Source of the DNA: Hymenobacter piscis
GTDB taxonomy: Bacteria; Bacteroidota; Bacteroidia; Cytophagales; Hymenobacteraceae
NCBI RefSeq assembly: GCF_018760735.1
Contig: NZ_JAHHZN010000020.1
Coordinates: forward strand, 16,657-80,656
Direction of reading: 5' to 3'
Length of the DNA: 64,000 bases
The notes under the pieces are model-generated. The model was not told the DNA's origin and ran no database searches. It saw only the letters and a list, made by a program, of their open reading frames with translations. The position numbers and the translations under genes are program-made. This document shows positions 8,433-16,854 of this stretch, piece after piece (positions within the stretch are counted from its first letter, which is position 1; each line of letters opens with the position of its first letter).

Positions 8433-9674
8433 TTATTCACCCCGCAGGTAAGTAAGCTCGACCAACGCCTGGCGGTAGTCGCGGATGGTGGTCAGGTAGG
8501 TATTCTGAATGGCAAAGGCCTGGTTCAGACTCAGAATGAGCTGCAGGTAGCTGGCCTCGCCGGCCCGGAACAGGCGCTGCGACTGGCTGATGATGGCCCG
8601 CGACTGGGGCAGGCCGGTCTGCTCGTAGTAGGCCAGCGAAACCGCAAACTTGCGCGTATCGGCCAGGGCCTGCTCGTACTGGGTGCTCAGCTCCAGACGC
8701 TGGCTCTGCAGCTGGTAGCCGGCGGCCCGGGCGCGGGCCGTGGCCGCCTGCAGCTGGGAGCGGTAGGTCCAGAACCACACGGGCAGCGACACGCCAAACT
8801 GAAAGCGGTAGCGCAGGGCCGAGTTCTCAAACGCCTGGTTCTGGTAGCCCACCGTGAGGGCCGGCGTGCGCCGCGCCCGCACCAGGCTGATGCCCGACTG
8901 GCTCAACGCCACGCTCTGGGTGGCGGCGGCCAGCGTGGGGCTGCCCGTCAGGGCCGTGCTGTCGTCGGCGGGCAGGCTACTGAGCAGCACCGTGCCGGCT
9001 TGGGCCAGCTCCTGGCCGGTGCGGCTCAGGTCGGTGCTGGTGGCCAGGGCCTCGGCGGGGCGACCCAGCAGCAGCCCCAGGCGGCGCTGGGCCGCCCGTT
9101 GGTCGGCCCGGGCCTGCTGCAGCAGCACGGTCACCTGCCGGGCTTCGGCGTCGGTGCTGATGCGCTGCAAAGAGGTGACCTCGCCGGCCGCAAACAGGCG
9201 CTCGGTGGCCAGACGTAGCCCTTGAAACAAGCTGTCCTGGTAGGTGAGCTGGCGCACCTGGGCCTCGGCAAACTGCAGGCTCAGGTAGGCCAGACGGGTG
9301 TCGCGCAGTACGCTGGCCCGGCTCACGTCGCGGTTGCGCTCGGCCAGCGTGATACCAGCTTCGGCCACCTGCCGCTGCCGCCGGTACACGTTGGGCAAAT
9401 CGAGGGTTTGCACCACGCCCGGGGCCCACATCTCGCCCGTAGGAGCCGAGAACAGGAAATCCGGGTTGGCCGGCGCGAAGGAGCCCCGCTTCAGGGCGCG
9501 CTGCTCCTCAATTTCCTGCGTTGACTGCCGCAGACGGGGGTGGCGGCGCAGGGTCTGGGCCTCGGCGCTGTCCAGGCTGACGACGGTCTGGGCCCGCACC
9601 GCGCCGGCGCAAAGCAGCAGCGGCACCAGCGTCAGCAGCCCGCAAAGCCCGCTTCTTACGTTCAGGAACTTCAT
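8433..9674 (-). CDS. cusC: TolC-family outer-membrane efflux channel (CusC-like)
   Basis: 413 residues: signal peptide (to VRAQ), then two repeats of long coiled-coil helices typical of outer-membrane efflux proteins (ALKRGSFAPANPDFLFSA near the start; QLQAATARARAAGYQLQSQR and the SLNQAFAIQNTYLTTIRDYRQALVELTYL end). It forms the trimeric exit duct for CusAB. First gene of the tight efflux segment (tolC, His-rich protein, cusB, cusA). It lacks a lipobox, so it is not a lipoprotein like E. coli CusC. The symbol is given by operon position and family. Confidence 0.88.
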   Translation of the reverse strand: MKFLNVRSGLCGLLTLVPLLLCAGAVRAQTVVSLDSAEAQTLRRHPRLRQSTQEIEEQRALKRGSFAPANPDFLFSAPTGEMWAPGVVQTLDLPNVYRRQRQVAEAGITLAERNRDVSRASVLRDTRLAYLSLQFAEAQVRQLTYQDSLFQGLRLATERLFAAGEVTSLQRISTDAEARQVTVLLQQARADQRAAQRRLGLLLGRPAEALATSTDLSRTGQELAQAGTVLLSSLPADDSTALTGSPTLAAATQSVALSQSGISLVRARRTPALTVGYQNQAFENSALRYRFQFGVSLPVWFWTYRSQLQAATARARAAGYQLQSQRLELSTQYEQALADTRKFAVSLAYYEQTGLPQSRAIISQSQRLFRAGEASYLQLILSLNQAFAIQNTYLTTIRDYRQALVELTYLRGE

Positions 9675-9743
9675 ACAATCAGGTTAAAATCAGCCGGGAA
9701 ATGGCCCGCGGTTGCCGCAGCCAGCGGCCCGAACGGCACCCGC

Positions 9744-9977
9744 CTACGACTTTTTCACGAGGGCCATGCCGCACTTCGGGCAACTGCCAGGGTTAGTGCT
9801 GGCTGAGTTTTCGCAGTTCATGGGGCAGGCATACGCCGCGGTAACGGCTTTGCCGGCTTTTGTCCCCACATCCAGCTTTTCAAAACGGGCGCTGAGCGGG
9901 GCCGCGGCGGCCAGCAACAGGGCGGCAGCGAGAACGGGAAAAACTCCTGCTGGAGCAGGTGCAGAAAAGCCAGACAC
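9744..9977 (-). CDS. Small exported heavy-metal-binding-domain protein
   Basis: 77 residues. A hydrophobic leader (PVLAAALLLAAAAPLSA) precedes one heavy-metal-binding domain (YHS-like) with the pattern YACPMNCE-x8-GSCPKCGMALV. The four Cys and two Met match domains found at the N-terminus of some copper ATPases and CusB proteins. Probably a periplasmic copper chelator or feeder for the adjacent Cus pump. The domain also occurs in the larger lipoprotein at 10856-11803, so the island carries two versions. Confidence 0.75.
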   Translation of the reverse strand: MSGFSAPAPAGVFPVLAAALLLAAAAPLSARFEKLDVGTKAGKAVTAAYACPMNCENSASTNPGSCPKCGMALVKKS

Positions 9978-10015
9978 GCCGCCAGGCGGCGGGGCGGCCG
10001 GCTTCTCAGTGGGGC

Positions 10016-10723
10016 TTACATCTTATCGGCGTTCTGCTGATGCCAGGCCTGGAGCTGCTTGATTTCCTTTTCCTGCGCGTCCACCATCATCTGCGCCAAC
10101 TCTTTGAGCCGGGTGTCTTTGCCGTGGGCCAGCTCGGCCTTGGCCATGTCCACGGCGCTCTGGTGGTGCACGGTCATGAGCATGTTGAAGTTCATGTCGG
10201 GGTCGGCTACCGGCTTGGGCATATTCTGCATCATGCCGTCCATGGAGGCCTTCATTTTGCTGGTGAAGGGGTCGGCCGGGTCGTTGGGCTGGTAGTTGGT
10301 GGGGGCGTTGTCGAGGCGGGTGGCGGCGGCTTCCAGCTCGGCAATTTCCCGTTGCTGGTCGGCCTTGATCTGCTCGGCCATGCGGCGCATGGTGGCGTCT
10401 TTGCCGTCGCGCAGCTGGATGTCGGCCATGGCTACCGCGCCCTTGTGGTGCTCGAGCATGTGGTGGGCAAAGTCGTGGTCGGTGTTGCCCTTGGGTTTGG
10501 TGGCGTGCATTTTCTGCATCATCTCGTTCATGGCCACCAGCTGCGGCGAGCTACCGGCCGCACTCGCGCTGCCGTGGTCCATAGCGGCCATGTCGTGCGC
10601 CCCGTCGGCGGCAGGGGTTTCGGTGGTCGTGGCCGTGGTGTCAGCGGCTTTATCGTTGTTGCAGCTGGTGGTCAGCAGGGAGCCGGCGCAGAGGGCGGCG
10701 AACAGAAAGGCGGAGATATTCAT
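10016..10723 (-). CDS. DUF305-domain lipoprotein (ferritin-like, two repeats)
   Basis: 235 residues with a lipobox (LLTTSC, Cys about 21), a low-complexity Thr/Ala linker containing Met/His (AHDMAAMDHGSAS), and two DUF305-type helical repeats. Each repeat has the paired-histidine signature: FAHHMLEHHKGAVAMADIQL and NMLMTVHHQSAVDMAKAEL. DUF305 proteins are recurrent in copper- and silver-resistance loci and are thought to bind metal through these His/Met helices. Together with its neighbours this supports a periplasmic Cu/Ag sponge. The gene is preceded by a long hairpin (10748-10834). Confidence 0.85.
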   Translation of the reverse strand: MNISAFLFAALCAGSLLTTSCNNDKAADTTATTTETPAADGAHDMAAMDHGSASAAGSSPQLVAMNEMMQKMHATKPKGNTDHDFAHHMLEHHKGAVAMADIQLRDGKDATMRRMAEQIKADQQREIAELEAAATRLDNAPTNYQPNDPADPFTSKMKASMDGMMQNMPKPVADPDMNFNMLMTVHHQSAVDMAKAELAHGKDTRLKELAQMMVDAQEKEIKQLQAWHQQNADKM

Positions 10724-10747
10724 GGCTTTGGTCGAAGTAGCGGGTTA

Positions 10748-10834
10748 TCAGCTGCTCGTTGTCAGTTATTCGTTGTCAGTCAAACACTTTGCAAAGACCT
10801 GACTGACAACGAATAGCTGACAACGAGCAGCTGA
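10748..10834. repeat. 35-bp inverted repeat hairpin
   Basis: Arms 10748-10782 and 10800-10834 pair with one mismatch around a 17-nt loop. Each arm is itself a stutter (GTTGTCAGTTATTCGTTGTCAGT). It sits between the stop of the heavy-metal-binding lipoprotein gene and the start of the DUF305 gene. It could act as a terminator or processing site, or be an interspersed palindromic repeat of the same type as the 6547-6690 spacer. Confidence 0.85.
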
Positions 10835-10855
10835 CAACTCAAGTGAAAATGGGGG

Positions 10856-11803
10856 TTAGGCCTTCACGTTGATAGTGAAGTCGCCGGTGTGGATTTTACC
10901 CGCGTGGTTGAACTGCAGGAATACGCGGTAGAGGCCGGGCTTCTCGAAGTTGGTATTGAAGCCAATGTTGGGGCCTTTGTCGGCCTGCTCGTTGGGGTGC
11001 ACGTGCAGATAGTTCTGGGTATCCTCGCTGATAACCACCACGTGACCCAGGGCCCCGAGGTAGTTGTCCAGGTCGGTTACCGGCTGGCCACCCTTGCTGA
11101 TGCTGATTTTCATGCCCAGCAGCTGGCCCACTTTCAGGTCTTTATCGAAGGAAAGCATGGCCTGGTAGCCGTCCTTTTCCCACTGCATGTCGTCGTTTTT
11201 GAACCGGACGGGCGCGTACTTCGGGCCGGCCACCGTGAGCGGCTGGCGGCCCAGCTGGTGGCCCGCGCCGGTGGGCGTGTAGTCCTGAAACAGCACGTAG
11301 TCGCCGCCCTTGGGGAAGGTGTACTGCACTTTGTAGTCGCCGGCGGCCGTGTACTCGGGGTGTTCGTGGTAGAACTGGCCCAGATCCTTGCTGACGATGA
11401 TGAGGTGCATCTTCTTCTCGTGGACCACGGCCAGGGGCACGGGCACCGCCTCGTTGCCGGATTCGCGGGGCGTAAAGGCCAGCGTGACGGGCTGCCCGGC
11501 CGTGACCTGCATGGGCGTGGGCACGAGCTGCATGGTGTAGGATTTGCCGTTGCCGGCCTGGTCGTTGTGCTCCAGCTTCATGCCGCACTTGGGGCACTTC
11601 TCGCCGTCCTGGGTGCTGGTCACTTCGGGGTGCATGGGGCAGGCGTAGATGTGGCCGCCGGCGTGGTCGGCGGTACCTTCGGCCGGGCCGTTGGCGGGCG
11701 TCTCTACGGTGTTGGTGGCGCTACTGGAGGCCGAATCGGAGGAGCAGCCGGCCGTGGCCAGCAGGCTGGCCACGGCCAGCAGGAAAAGTGGTAAACGGGA
11801 CAT
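10856..11803 (-). CDS. Heavy-metal-binding-domain lipoprotein, FixH/YtkA-like C-terminal part
   Basis: 315 residues from the ATG at 11803. The frame is open further upstream, but only this start gives a proper lipoprotein signal (LPLFLLAVASLLATAGC). After a linker comes a heavy-metal-binding domain (YACPMHPEV...CPKCGMKLEH), then two beta-sandwich repeats, each carrying His/Met clusters (VHEKKMHLIIVSKDLGQFYHEHPEY and GHVVVISEDTQNYLHVHPNE). The pairing of the domain with such repeats is common in Bacteroidetes copper loci. Likely a surface or periplasmic copper-binding protein. It is followed downstream by the 35-bp hairpin and the DUF305 gene. Confidence 0.8.
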   Translation of the reverse strand: MSRLPLFLLAVASLLATAGCSSDSASSSATNTVETPANGPAEGTADHAGGHIYACPMHPEVTSTQDGEKCPKCGMKLEHNDQAGNGKSYTMQLVPTPMQVTAGQPVTLAFTPRESGNEAVPVPLAVVHEKKMHLIIVSKDLGQFYHEHPEYTAAGDYKVQYTFPKGGDYVLFQDYTPTGAGHQLGRQPLTVAGPKYAPVRFKNDDMQWEKDGYQAMLSFDKDLKVGQLLGMKISISKGGQPVTDLDNYLGALGHVVVISEDTQNYLHVHPNEQADKGPNIGFNTNFEKPGLYRVFLQFNHAGKIHTGDFTINVKA

Positions 11804-12111
11804 ACAAAAAAAGTTGGGGGTTGAGCAGCCGGCCCGCCGCAAAGCAGCTGAGCGGGAATCTGCGCCTGGAGTAACGGCCCGAGCAGGCAGCAACGCTGGT
11901 GGCCGGCCGGCCCGCATAACGGGCGGCAAATCGTTTCCGACCAGAGGGAAAGGAACCAGCCGACGGTGCGGGCTACTGCGGCCCGGGCACCTGAATCGGG
12001 CAAAAAAAGGCCGGCGGGGGCACCTGGGCAGCCCACAGACAGGCACACGCAAAGGCTCGCCGCCGGCCATAGCAGTGCTATACCGGGGCGAGCCTGGAGT
12101 GCGTCAGTCAA

Positions 12112-12588
12112 TCAGATCGTCAGGGACTGAATGAAGATCCGGATGTCGGGGATTTTGGGCGGCAGGTGCCCGGCCGGCACCAGGACCACCGCGCGCGTGC
12201 GGTCCCAGGCGCCGGCGGCCGGCCGGAAAAAGAAGTCGTGGCTGACGGGCAGCAGGGCCGGCGCGGGCGTGAGCAGGGGCTTTTCGCCGGGCGCGGCCAG
12301 CGACTTGAGCAGGGCCGCCGATTTGTCTTTGCAGCAGTCGTGCTTGCCGGCCGGATGGGAACCGGCCGGGCCGTGGCAGGCTTTCGCCGGCTTCGCAGGG
12401 GCCGACATTGTGGCGTGGCCGGGGCAGCCGGGATGGGCGGGCCGGGCCGCGGCCAACCCGGTTACGTTGGGGGCTGCGGGAGCCGCCTTCAGGCTCGCGC
12501 AGTAGCACTGGCCCACGAACACGTTGACGAAGACGAGCAGGAAGCTCGTCGCCAGCAAACGGCGCAATGGGAACAGGCTACGGAACAT
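12112..12588 (-). CDS. Secreted Cys/His-rich protein, HYC_CC_PP-like
   Basis: 158 residues, a hydrophobic N-terminal segment (LLATSFLLVFVNVFVG), then CYCASL, several His/Cys (HPGCPGHATMS, KACHGPAGSHPAGKHDCCKDK) and a C-terminal LPPKIPDIRIFI. This order (HYC or CYC, then CC, then PP) resembles the HYC_CC_PP family of small exported Bacteroidetes proteins near copper genes; the first His is Cys here. First gene of the minus-strand copper run and divergent from copA, so probably among the first expressed under copper stress. Biochemical role unknown; metal binding is inferred from composition. Confidence 0.65.
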   Translation of the reverse strand: MFRSLFPLRRLLATSFLLVFVNVFVGQCYCASLKAAPAAPNVTGLAAARPAHPGCPGHATMSAPAKPAKACHGPAGSHPAGKHDCCKDKSAALLKSLAAPGEKPLLTPAPALLPVSHDFFFRPAAGAWDRTRAVVLVPAGHLPPKIPDIRIFIQSLTI

Positions 12589-12780
12589 ACGGGGCGCTAA
12601 GCAACTGCAAAACTAGCCAGCTGCGCGAAAAATGCAGACCTGCTATTTACTGGCATTTCCCCCTGAGGGTTTTGCTATTGGTCTGCCGCTGCCGCCGGGC
12701 ATTCGGCAAAAGCCGGCCTGCGCTGCCCGGCAGGGGTTTTCGGCCGGTGCCGCCCACGCCGCCGCACCGCCGGCCGGCGA

Positions 12781-12845
12781 AATTATGCAAGTCGGCGGCC
12801 GGATTGTGTAGGGCGGAGCGGCCGTGCCCGGTGCGAATTATGCAT
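12781..12845. promoter_or_regulatory. Two AATTATGCA boxes in the divergent copper promoter region
   Basis: AATTATGCA occurs at 12781-12789 and again at 12837-12845 (followed by AGT and TGT), within the 377-bp gap between the divergent copper operons. The same half-site forms the palindrome at 1738-1760. No other gene is visible in 12589-12965. The boxes are good candidates for a copper-responsive operator. Confidence 0.5.
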
Positions 12846-12965
12846 GTTTCCGGTTGGATTCCGTACCAGTTACGGGGCCGGAGCGTCGTTCCTTTGCAGC
12901 GGGCATACGGGTGCCGGCCGGCCAAAACCGCCGGCCGGCGCCGGCGCCTCCTTCTACCAACACTT

Positions 12966-15239
12966 ATGGAACCAGCCACCAGAACCGAAACCCTCGACAT
13001 TGAAGGCATGACCTGCGCCTCCTGCGCGTCGTTTGTCGAGAAGTCGCTGGCCCGCACGCCGGGCGTGCAGCGGGCCGTGGTCAACTTTGCCACCGAAAAA
13101 GCCACCATCGACTACCTGCCCGCCGAGGCCAGCCCCGCCACGCTGAAAGAAGCGGTGGTAAAGGCCGGCTACGGCGTGCTGGAGCGCGCCCCCGACACTT
13201 CGGCCGCCGACCGGCAGGCGGCCATCGACCAGCAGAAGGCCCGGGCCTACCGCACGCTCAGGCGCCGCTTCTGGGTGGCCGCGGGCCTGGCCCTGCTCAT
13301 CATGCCGCTGAGCATGCTCATGCTCTGGCCGGCGGCTATGCAGCGCGTCAATATGCAGGCACTTAACTACGGCCTGCTCGTGCTCACGCTGCCGGTACTG
13401 CTCTACAGCGGGCGCGAGTTCTACGTTTCGGCCTGGAACGGCTTCCGGCACCGGGCCGCCAACATGGACACGCTCATTGCCGTGGGCACCGGCGCGGCCT
13501 TCCTCTACAGCCTGGCCGCCACGGTGGTGCCGGGCTGGTTTACGCGCCAGGGCCTCATGCCCGAGGTGTACTACGATACCACCGCCACCATCATTGCCCT
13601 GATTCTGCTGGGCAAGCTGCTGGAGCTGCGGGCCAAAACCCGGACCTCGGCCGCCATCAAGGCCCTGATGGGCCTGCAGGCCAAAACCGCCCGCGTGGTG
13701 CGCCCCGACGGCCAGGAAGTGGACGTGCCCATCGGGCAGGTGCAGCTCAACGACATTGTGCTGGTGCGGCCGGGCGAGAAGGTGGCCACCGACGGCCTGA
13801 TCGAGGAAGGCCACTCGGCCGTGGACGAGGCCATGCTCACCGGCGAAAGCCTGCCGGTGGAAAAGCGCGCCGGCGACCAAGTGTTCGGGGCCACGCTCAA
13901 CAAAACCGGCTCCTTCCGCTTCCGCGTAACCAAAATAGGCGCCGACACCCTGCTTTCCCAGATTGTGAAGCTGGTGGAAGACGCCCAGGGCAGCCGCGCG
14001 CCCATCCAACGGCTGGCCGATAAGGTGAGTGCCGTGTTCGTGCCCACGGTCGTCGTCATTGCCATCCTCACGTTCGTGCTCTGGTTTGACCTGGCCCCGG
14101 TGGAAAGCCGCCTGCCGCTGGCCCTGGTCAGCTTTGTGGCCGTGCTCATCATTGCCTGCCCCTGCGCGCTGGGCCTGGCCACGCCCACGGCCATCATGGT
14201 GGGCACCGGCAAAGGAGCCGAGCATGGCGTGCTCATCCGCAGCGCCGAGGCCCTGGAAAAAGCCCACCAGGTAAACACCGTGCTGCTCGACAAAACCGGC
14301 ACCATCACCCGCGGCGAGCCCGCCGTCACCGACTTCGTGCCCGCCCCCGGCCAGGACGCCGCCGCCCTGCTGCAGGTGGTGGCCGCCGTGGAGCGCCAGA
14401 GTGAGCACCCCCTGGCCGAGGCCGTGGTGCGCTACGCCGACGCCCGGGGCGCCACCCAGCTTCCGGCCACGGGTTTTCAGGCCCTCGAAGGGAAAGGCGC
14501 GCAGGCGGTAGTAGATGGTCAGCCCGTACTCATCGGCAATTTCCGCCTGCTCGATGAGGCCGGCATCACGCTGCCCCCGGCCGTGCGCCAGGCCGCCGAC
14601 GCCCTGCTGGCCCAGGCCCAAACGGTGCTTTACGTGGCCGTGGCCGGCCAGGCCGTCGGCGTGCTGGGCGTGGCCGATACCGTGCGCGACACGTCAGCCG
14701 CCGCCATCCGGCGCCTGCAGCGCATGGGCCTGGAGGTGGTAATGATGACCGGCGACAACCCCCTGACCGCCGCCCAGGTGGCCGGCCAGGTGGGCATCAC
14801 GCGCTACTTCGCCGAGGTGCTGCCGGCCGATAAGGCCGGCAAGGTAAAGGAGCTGCAGGCCGAGGGCCGCGTGGTGGCCATGGTGGGCGACGGCATCAAC
14901 GACGCGCCGGCCCTGGCCCAGGCTGATATCGGGCTGGCCATGGGCGGCGGCACCGACGTGGCCCTGGAAGCGGCCGGCATCACGCTCATGCGCTCCGACC
15001 TGCAGGGCGTGGTGACGGCCATTGAGCTCTCGCGCCAGACGATTCGCATCATCCGGCAGAACCTGTTTTTCGCCTTCGTCTATAACACGCTGGGCATTCC
15101 CGTGGCCGCCGGGCTGCTGTACCCCTTCTTCGGCATCCTGCTTTCGCCCATGCTGGCGGCCGGGGCCATGGCCCTGAGCTCGGTATCGGTGCTCTCCAAC
15201 TCGCTGCGCCTGCGCGGCTTCTCTCCGGCCAAAAACTAA
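12966..15239 (+). CDS. copA: Cu(+)-exporting P-type ATPase CopA
   Basis: Inner-membrane ATPase that pumps Cu(I)/Ag(I) out of the cytoplasm; 757 residues from ATG 12966. One N-terminal heavy-metal-associated domain (GMTCASC, residues 14-20), two class-specific helices, actuator domain TGES motif (MLTGESLPVEK), the CPC ion-binding motif (C398-P-C400), phosphorylation site D442 (DKTGTIT), SEHPLAEA in the nucleotide domain, the hinge GDGINDAPAL, and a final membrane helix pair. All catalytic residues are present. The frame extends upstream to 12567 without plausible protein, which overlaps the promoter boxes. It is followed after 6 bp by a cupredoxin gene, and is divergent from the Cus/binding-protein operon. 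Confidence 0.95.
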   Translation: MEPATRTETLDIEGMTCASCASFVEKSLARTPGVQRAVVNFATEKATIDYLPAEASPATLKEAVVKAGYGVLERAPDTSAADRQAAIDQQKARAYRTLRRRFWVAAGLALLIMPLSMLMLWPAAMQRVNMQALNYGLLVLTLPVLLYSGREFYVSAWNGFRHRAANMDTLIAVGTGAAFLYSLAATVVPGWFTRQGLMPEVYYDTTATIIALILLGKLLELRAKTRTSAAIKALMGLQAKTARVVRPDGQEVDVPIGQVQLNDIVLVRPGEKVATDGLIEEGHSAVDEAMLTGESLPVEKRAGDQVFGATLNKTGSFRFRVTKIGADTLLSQIVKLVEDAQGSRAPIQRLADKVSAVFVPTVVVIAILTFVLWFDLAPVESRLPLALVSFVAVLIIACPCALGLATPTAIMVGTGKGAEHGVLIRSAEALEKAHQVNTVLLDKTGTITRGEPAVTDFVPAPGQDAAALLQVVAAVERQSEHPLAEAVVRYADARGATQLPATGFQALEGKGAQAVVDGQPVLIGNFRLLDEAGITLPPAVRQAADALLAQAQTVLYVAVAGQAVGVLGVADTVRDTSAAAIRRLQRMGLEVVMMTGDNPLTAAQVAGQVGITRYFAEVLPADKAGKVKELQAEGRVVAMVGDGINDAPALAQADIGLAMGGGTDVALEAAGITLMRSDLQGVVTAIELSRQTIRIIRQNLFFAFVYNTLGIPVAAGLLYPFFGILLSPMLAAGAMALSSVSVLSNSLRLRGFSPAKN

Positions 15240-15245
15240 CCACCC

Positions 15246-15623
15246 ATGGACCTTACTGCAATCATCGTGACCCTGGCGGGGCTGGCCCTGGCCGCCCTGG
15301 TAGTCTGGTACTTCTTCCTGTCTGCCCGCCCGGCGGCCAGCGCCGTTTCCACCGCCAGCGGCGGGCAGCAGGTGGCCATTACCGTGAAGGGCGGCTACTC
15401 GCCCGACCTGATTGAGGTGGAGCGCGGCCGGCCCGTGCAGCTGCGCTTCTACCGCGACGAGGAAAACTCCTGCTCCGAGGAGCTGCTGCTGCCCGACTTC
15501 GGCATCCGCCGCGACCTGCCCGCTTTCCAGACCACGCTGGTAGAGCTGCTGCCCCGGCAGGCGGGCACGTATGAGTTCACCTGCGGCATGGGCATGCTGC
15601 GCGGCCGCCTCGTGGTGAAATGA
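15246..15623 (+). CDS. Membrane-anchored cupredoxin-domain protein
   Basis: 125 residues: an N-terminal membrane helix (IIVTLAGLALAALVVWYFFL), a short linker, then a cupredoxin-like beta-sandwich (about 40-125). Candidate copper ligands are the Cys in ENSCSEE and the Cys/Met cluster TYEFTCGMGMLRG near the end. It starts 6 bp after copA, so the two are co-transcribed. Likely a partner that accepts or shields copper exported by CopA; similar copA-linked cupredoxins occur in other bacteria. The ligand set with two Cys and Met is compatible with Cu(I) binding. Confidence 0.8.
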   Translation: MDLTAIIVTLAGLALAALVVWYFFLSARPAASAVSTASGGQQVAITVKGGYSPDLIEVERGRPVQLRFYRDEENSCSEELLLPDFGIRRDLPAFQTTLVELLPRQAGTYEFTCGMGMLRGRLVVK

Positions 15624-15638
15624 GTGCCGGCCCCGCTG

Positions 15639-15685
15639 CTCTGGCGGCCGGCCCGCCGCGCTCAGACGCGGGCCGGCCGCCAGAG
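15639..15685. terminator. Bidirectional hairpin terminator candidate
   Basis: A perfect 18-bp stem (15639-15656 with 15668-15685) and an 11-nt loop lie between the end of the copA operon and the end of the convergent gene at 15662. No T-run follows. The stem overlaps the last codons of the convergent gene. Confidence 0.7.
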
Positions 15686-16132
15686 CGGACCCACGGCCAG
15701 CAGCAGCACCAGCACGTTGATGCCCGCGTTGACCGGGTTGCCGGAGGCCACCGAGCCGGCGCTGTCCAGCACAAACCAGGTGAGCAGGCCCCCGAGCACG
15801 GCTTTACGCACGTCTTCGGGGGCCTGGTCGTAGACGCGGCCGGCCAGCAGCCAGATCATCACGCCCCAGCCGGCCAGAAACCCACCCGTCAGGGCCGACA
15901 GAAAGCGCATGTCGGGGGCGGCGAAGGGGGCGCTGCCGTCCAGCGGCCAGCTCAGCAGGTCCAGCGTAAAGCGGGCGGGGCCGGCCGTGGCCGCCCGCGT
16001 GCCCAGCGTAAAGACCGGCCCGAACGAGCCGACCACCAGGGCGGTAATCTTAAGCCAGAACCGGTGAAATGTGTGCGAGCTGAAGTAGGACGGGTGCGGC
16101 ATAATGAGGCTGAATTGGTGAATCCGCCGCAT
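15662..16132 (-). CDS. Small multi-spanning membrane protein
   Basis: 156 residues from ATG 16132 (a GTG at 16168 would overlap the tetR end). Four likely membrane helices: WLKITALVVGSFGPVFTLGT, FLSALTGGFLAGWGVMIWLLA, VLGGLLTWFVLDSAGSVA and AGINVLVLLLAVGPLW. It lies 25 bp after the TetR gene on the same strand, so it is probably the regulator's target or co-expressed with it. No family recognised with confidence. The last codons overlap the hairpin shared with the copper operon. Confidence 0.6.
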   Translation of the reverse strand: MRRIHQFSLIMPHPSYFSSHTFHRFWLKITALVVGSFGPVFTLGTRAATAGPARFTLDLLSWPLDGSAPFAAPDMRFLSALTGGFLAGWGVMIWLLAGRVYDQAPEDVRKAVLGGLLTWFVLDSAGSVASGNPVNAGINVLVLLLAVGPLWRPARV

Positions 16133-16157
16133 AGGTAAGGCCCCGCCGGCGCGGATT

Positions 16158-16727
16158 TTAGCCGCCACCGTCCAGAGCCGGCGCCCCGCCCGCGCTGAGC
16201 GCGCGCACCAGTTGCGTGAGCTGGCCGAAGTAGGCCGAAAGCCACTCGCGGGTAAGCGTGGCCTCGGTTAGCTGCAGGTAGAAGTTTTCCAGGGCCAGCT
16301 GAAACACGCCGCCCAGCAGGTGGGGCGCCAGGTGCGAAGGCAGCTCCCGGGCCCAGAGGGCCAGAAACGCCTCGGCTGCCGGCCCCGAGGCTTCGGCCAG
16401 GCACTCGGCATAGGGGCCGTGGCGGCGGTGCACCCGCAGCTGCCGCTGAAACAGCAGGTCGGTGCGGTGCTCGAGCAGCACGGTAATCAGCTCGGGGTCG
16501 AGGCTGCCGCACGCCGCCTCGCGCCGGGCCAGCTGCCGCGCCCGCCCGACGTGGCAGCGCAGCAGCTGCCCGATGAACACTTCCAAATCGGCGAAATGGT
16601 GGTAAAACGAGGACTTGCTGATGCCCACCCTGCGGGCCAGCACTTCCACTTTCAGGCCGGCGGGGCCGGTGGCGGCAAACAGGTCGTAGCCCGCTTGCAG
16701 CCAGATGGCCGTGGGGTCTTCTTTCAT
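16158..16727 (-). CDS. TetR/AcrR-family transcriptional regulator
   Basis: 189 residues. The N-terminal helix-turn-helix is clear (AIWLQAGYDLFAATGPAGLKVEVLARRVGISKSSFYHHFADLEVFI, with the SSFYHHF recognition helix). The C-terminal ligand domain is all-helical and not diagnostic. It precedes the small membrane protein gene at 15662-16132 and probably represses it. It could also serve the copper island, but no TetR-type palindrome was noticed there. Confidence 0.85.
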   Translation of the reverse strand: MKEDPTAIWLQAGYDLFAATGPAGLKVEVLARRVGISKSSFYHHFADLEVFIGQLLRCHVGRARQLARREAACGSLDPELITVLLEHRTDLLFQRQLRVHRRHGPYAECLAEASGPAAEAFLALWARELPSHLAPHLLGGVFQLALENFYLQLTEATLTREWLSAYFGQLTQLVRALSAGGAPALDGGG

Positions 16728-16854
16728 GCGTCAGGCATAATGCTTTGCTGCGGCCCCGGGGGCTGCGGGCCGGGAAGTACCGGAGCCGGCTCTTCTGTTT
16801 TCCGCTAAGCCTGGCAGCGCAGGACTTTGGTGGCCCTGGCCCGGTGGCCCAGGA

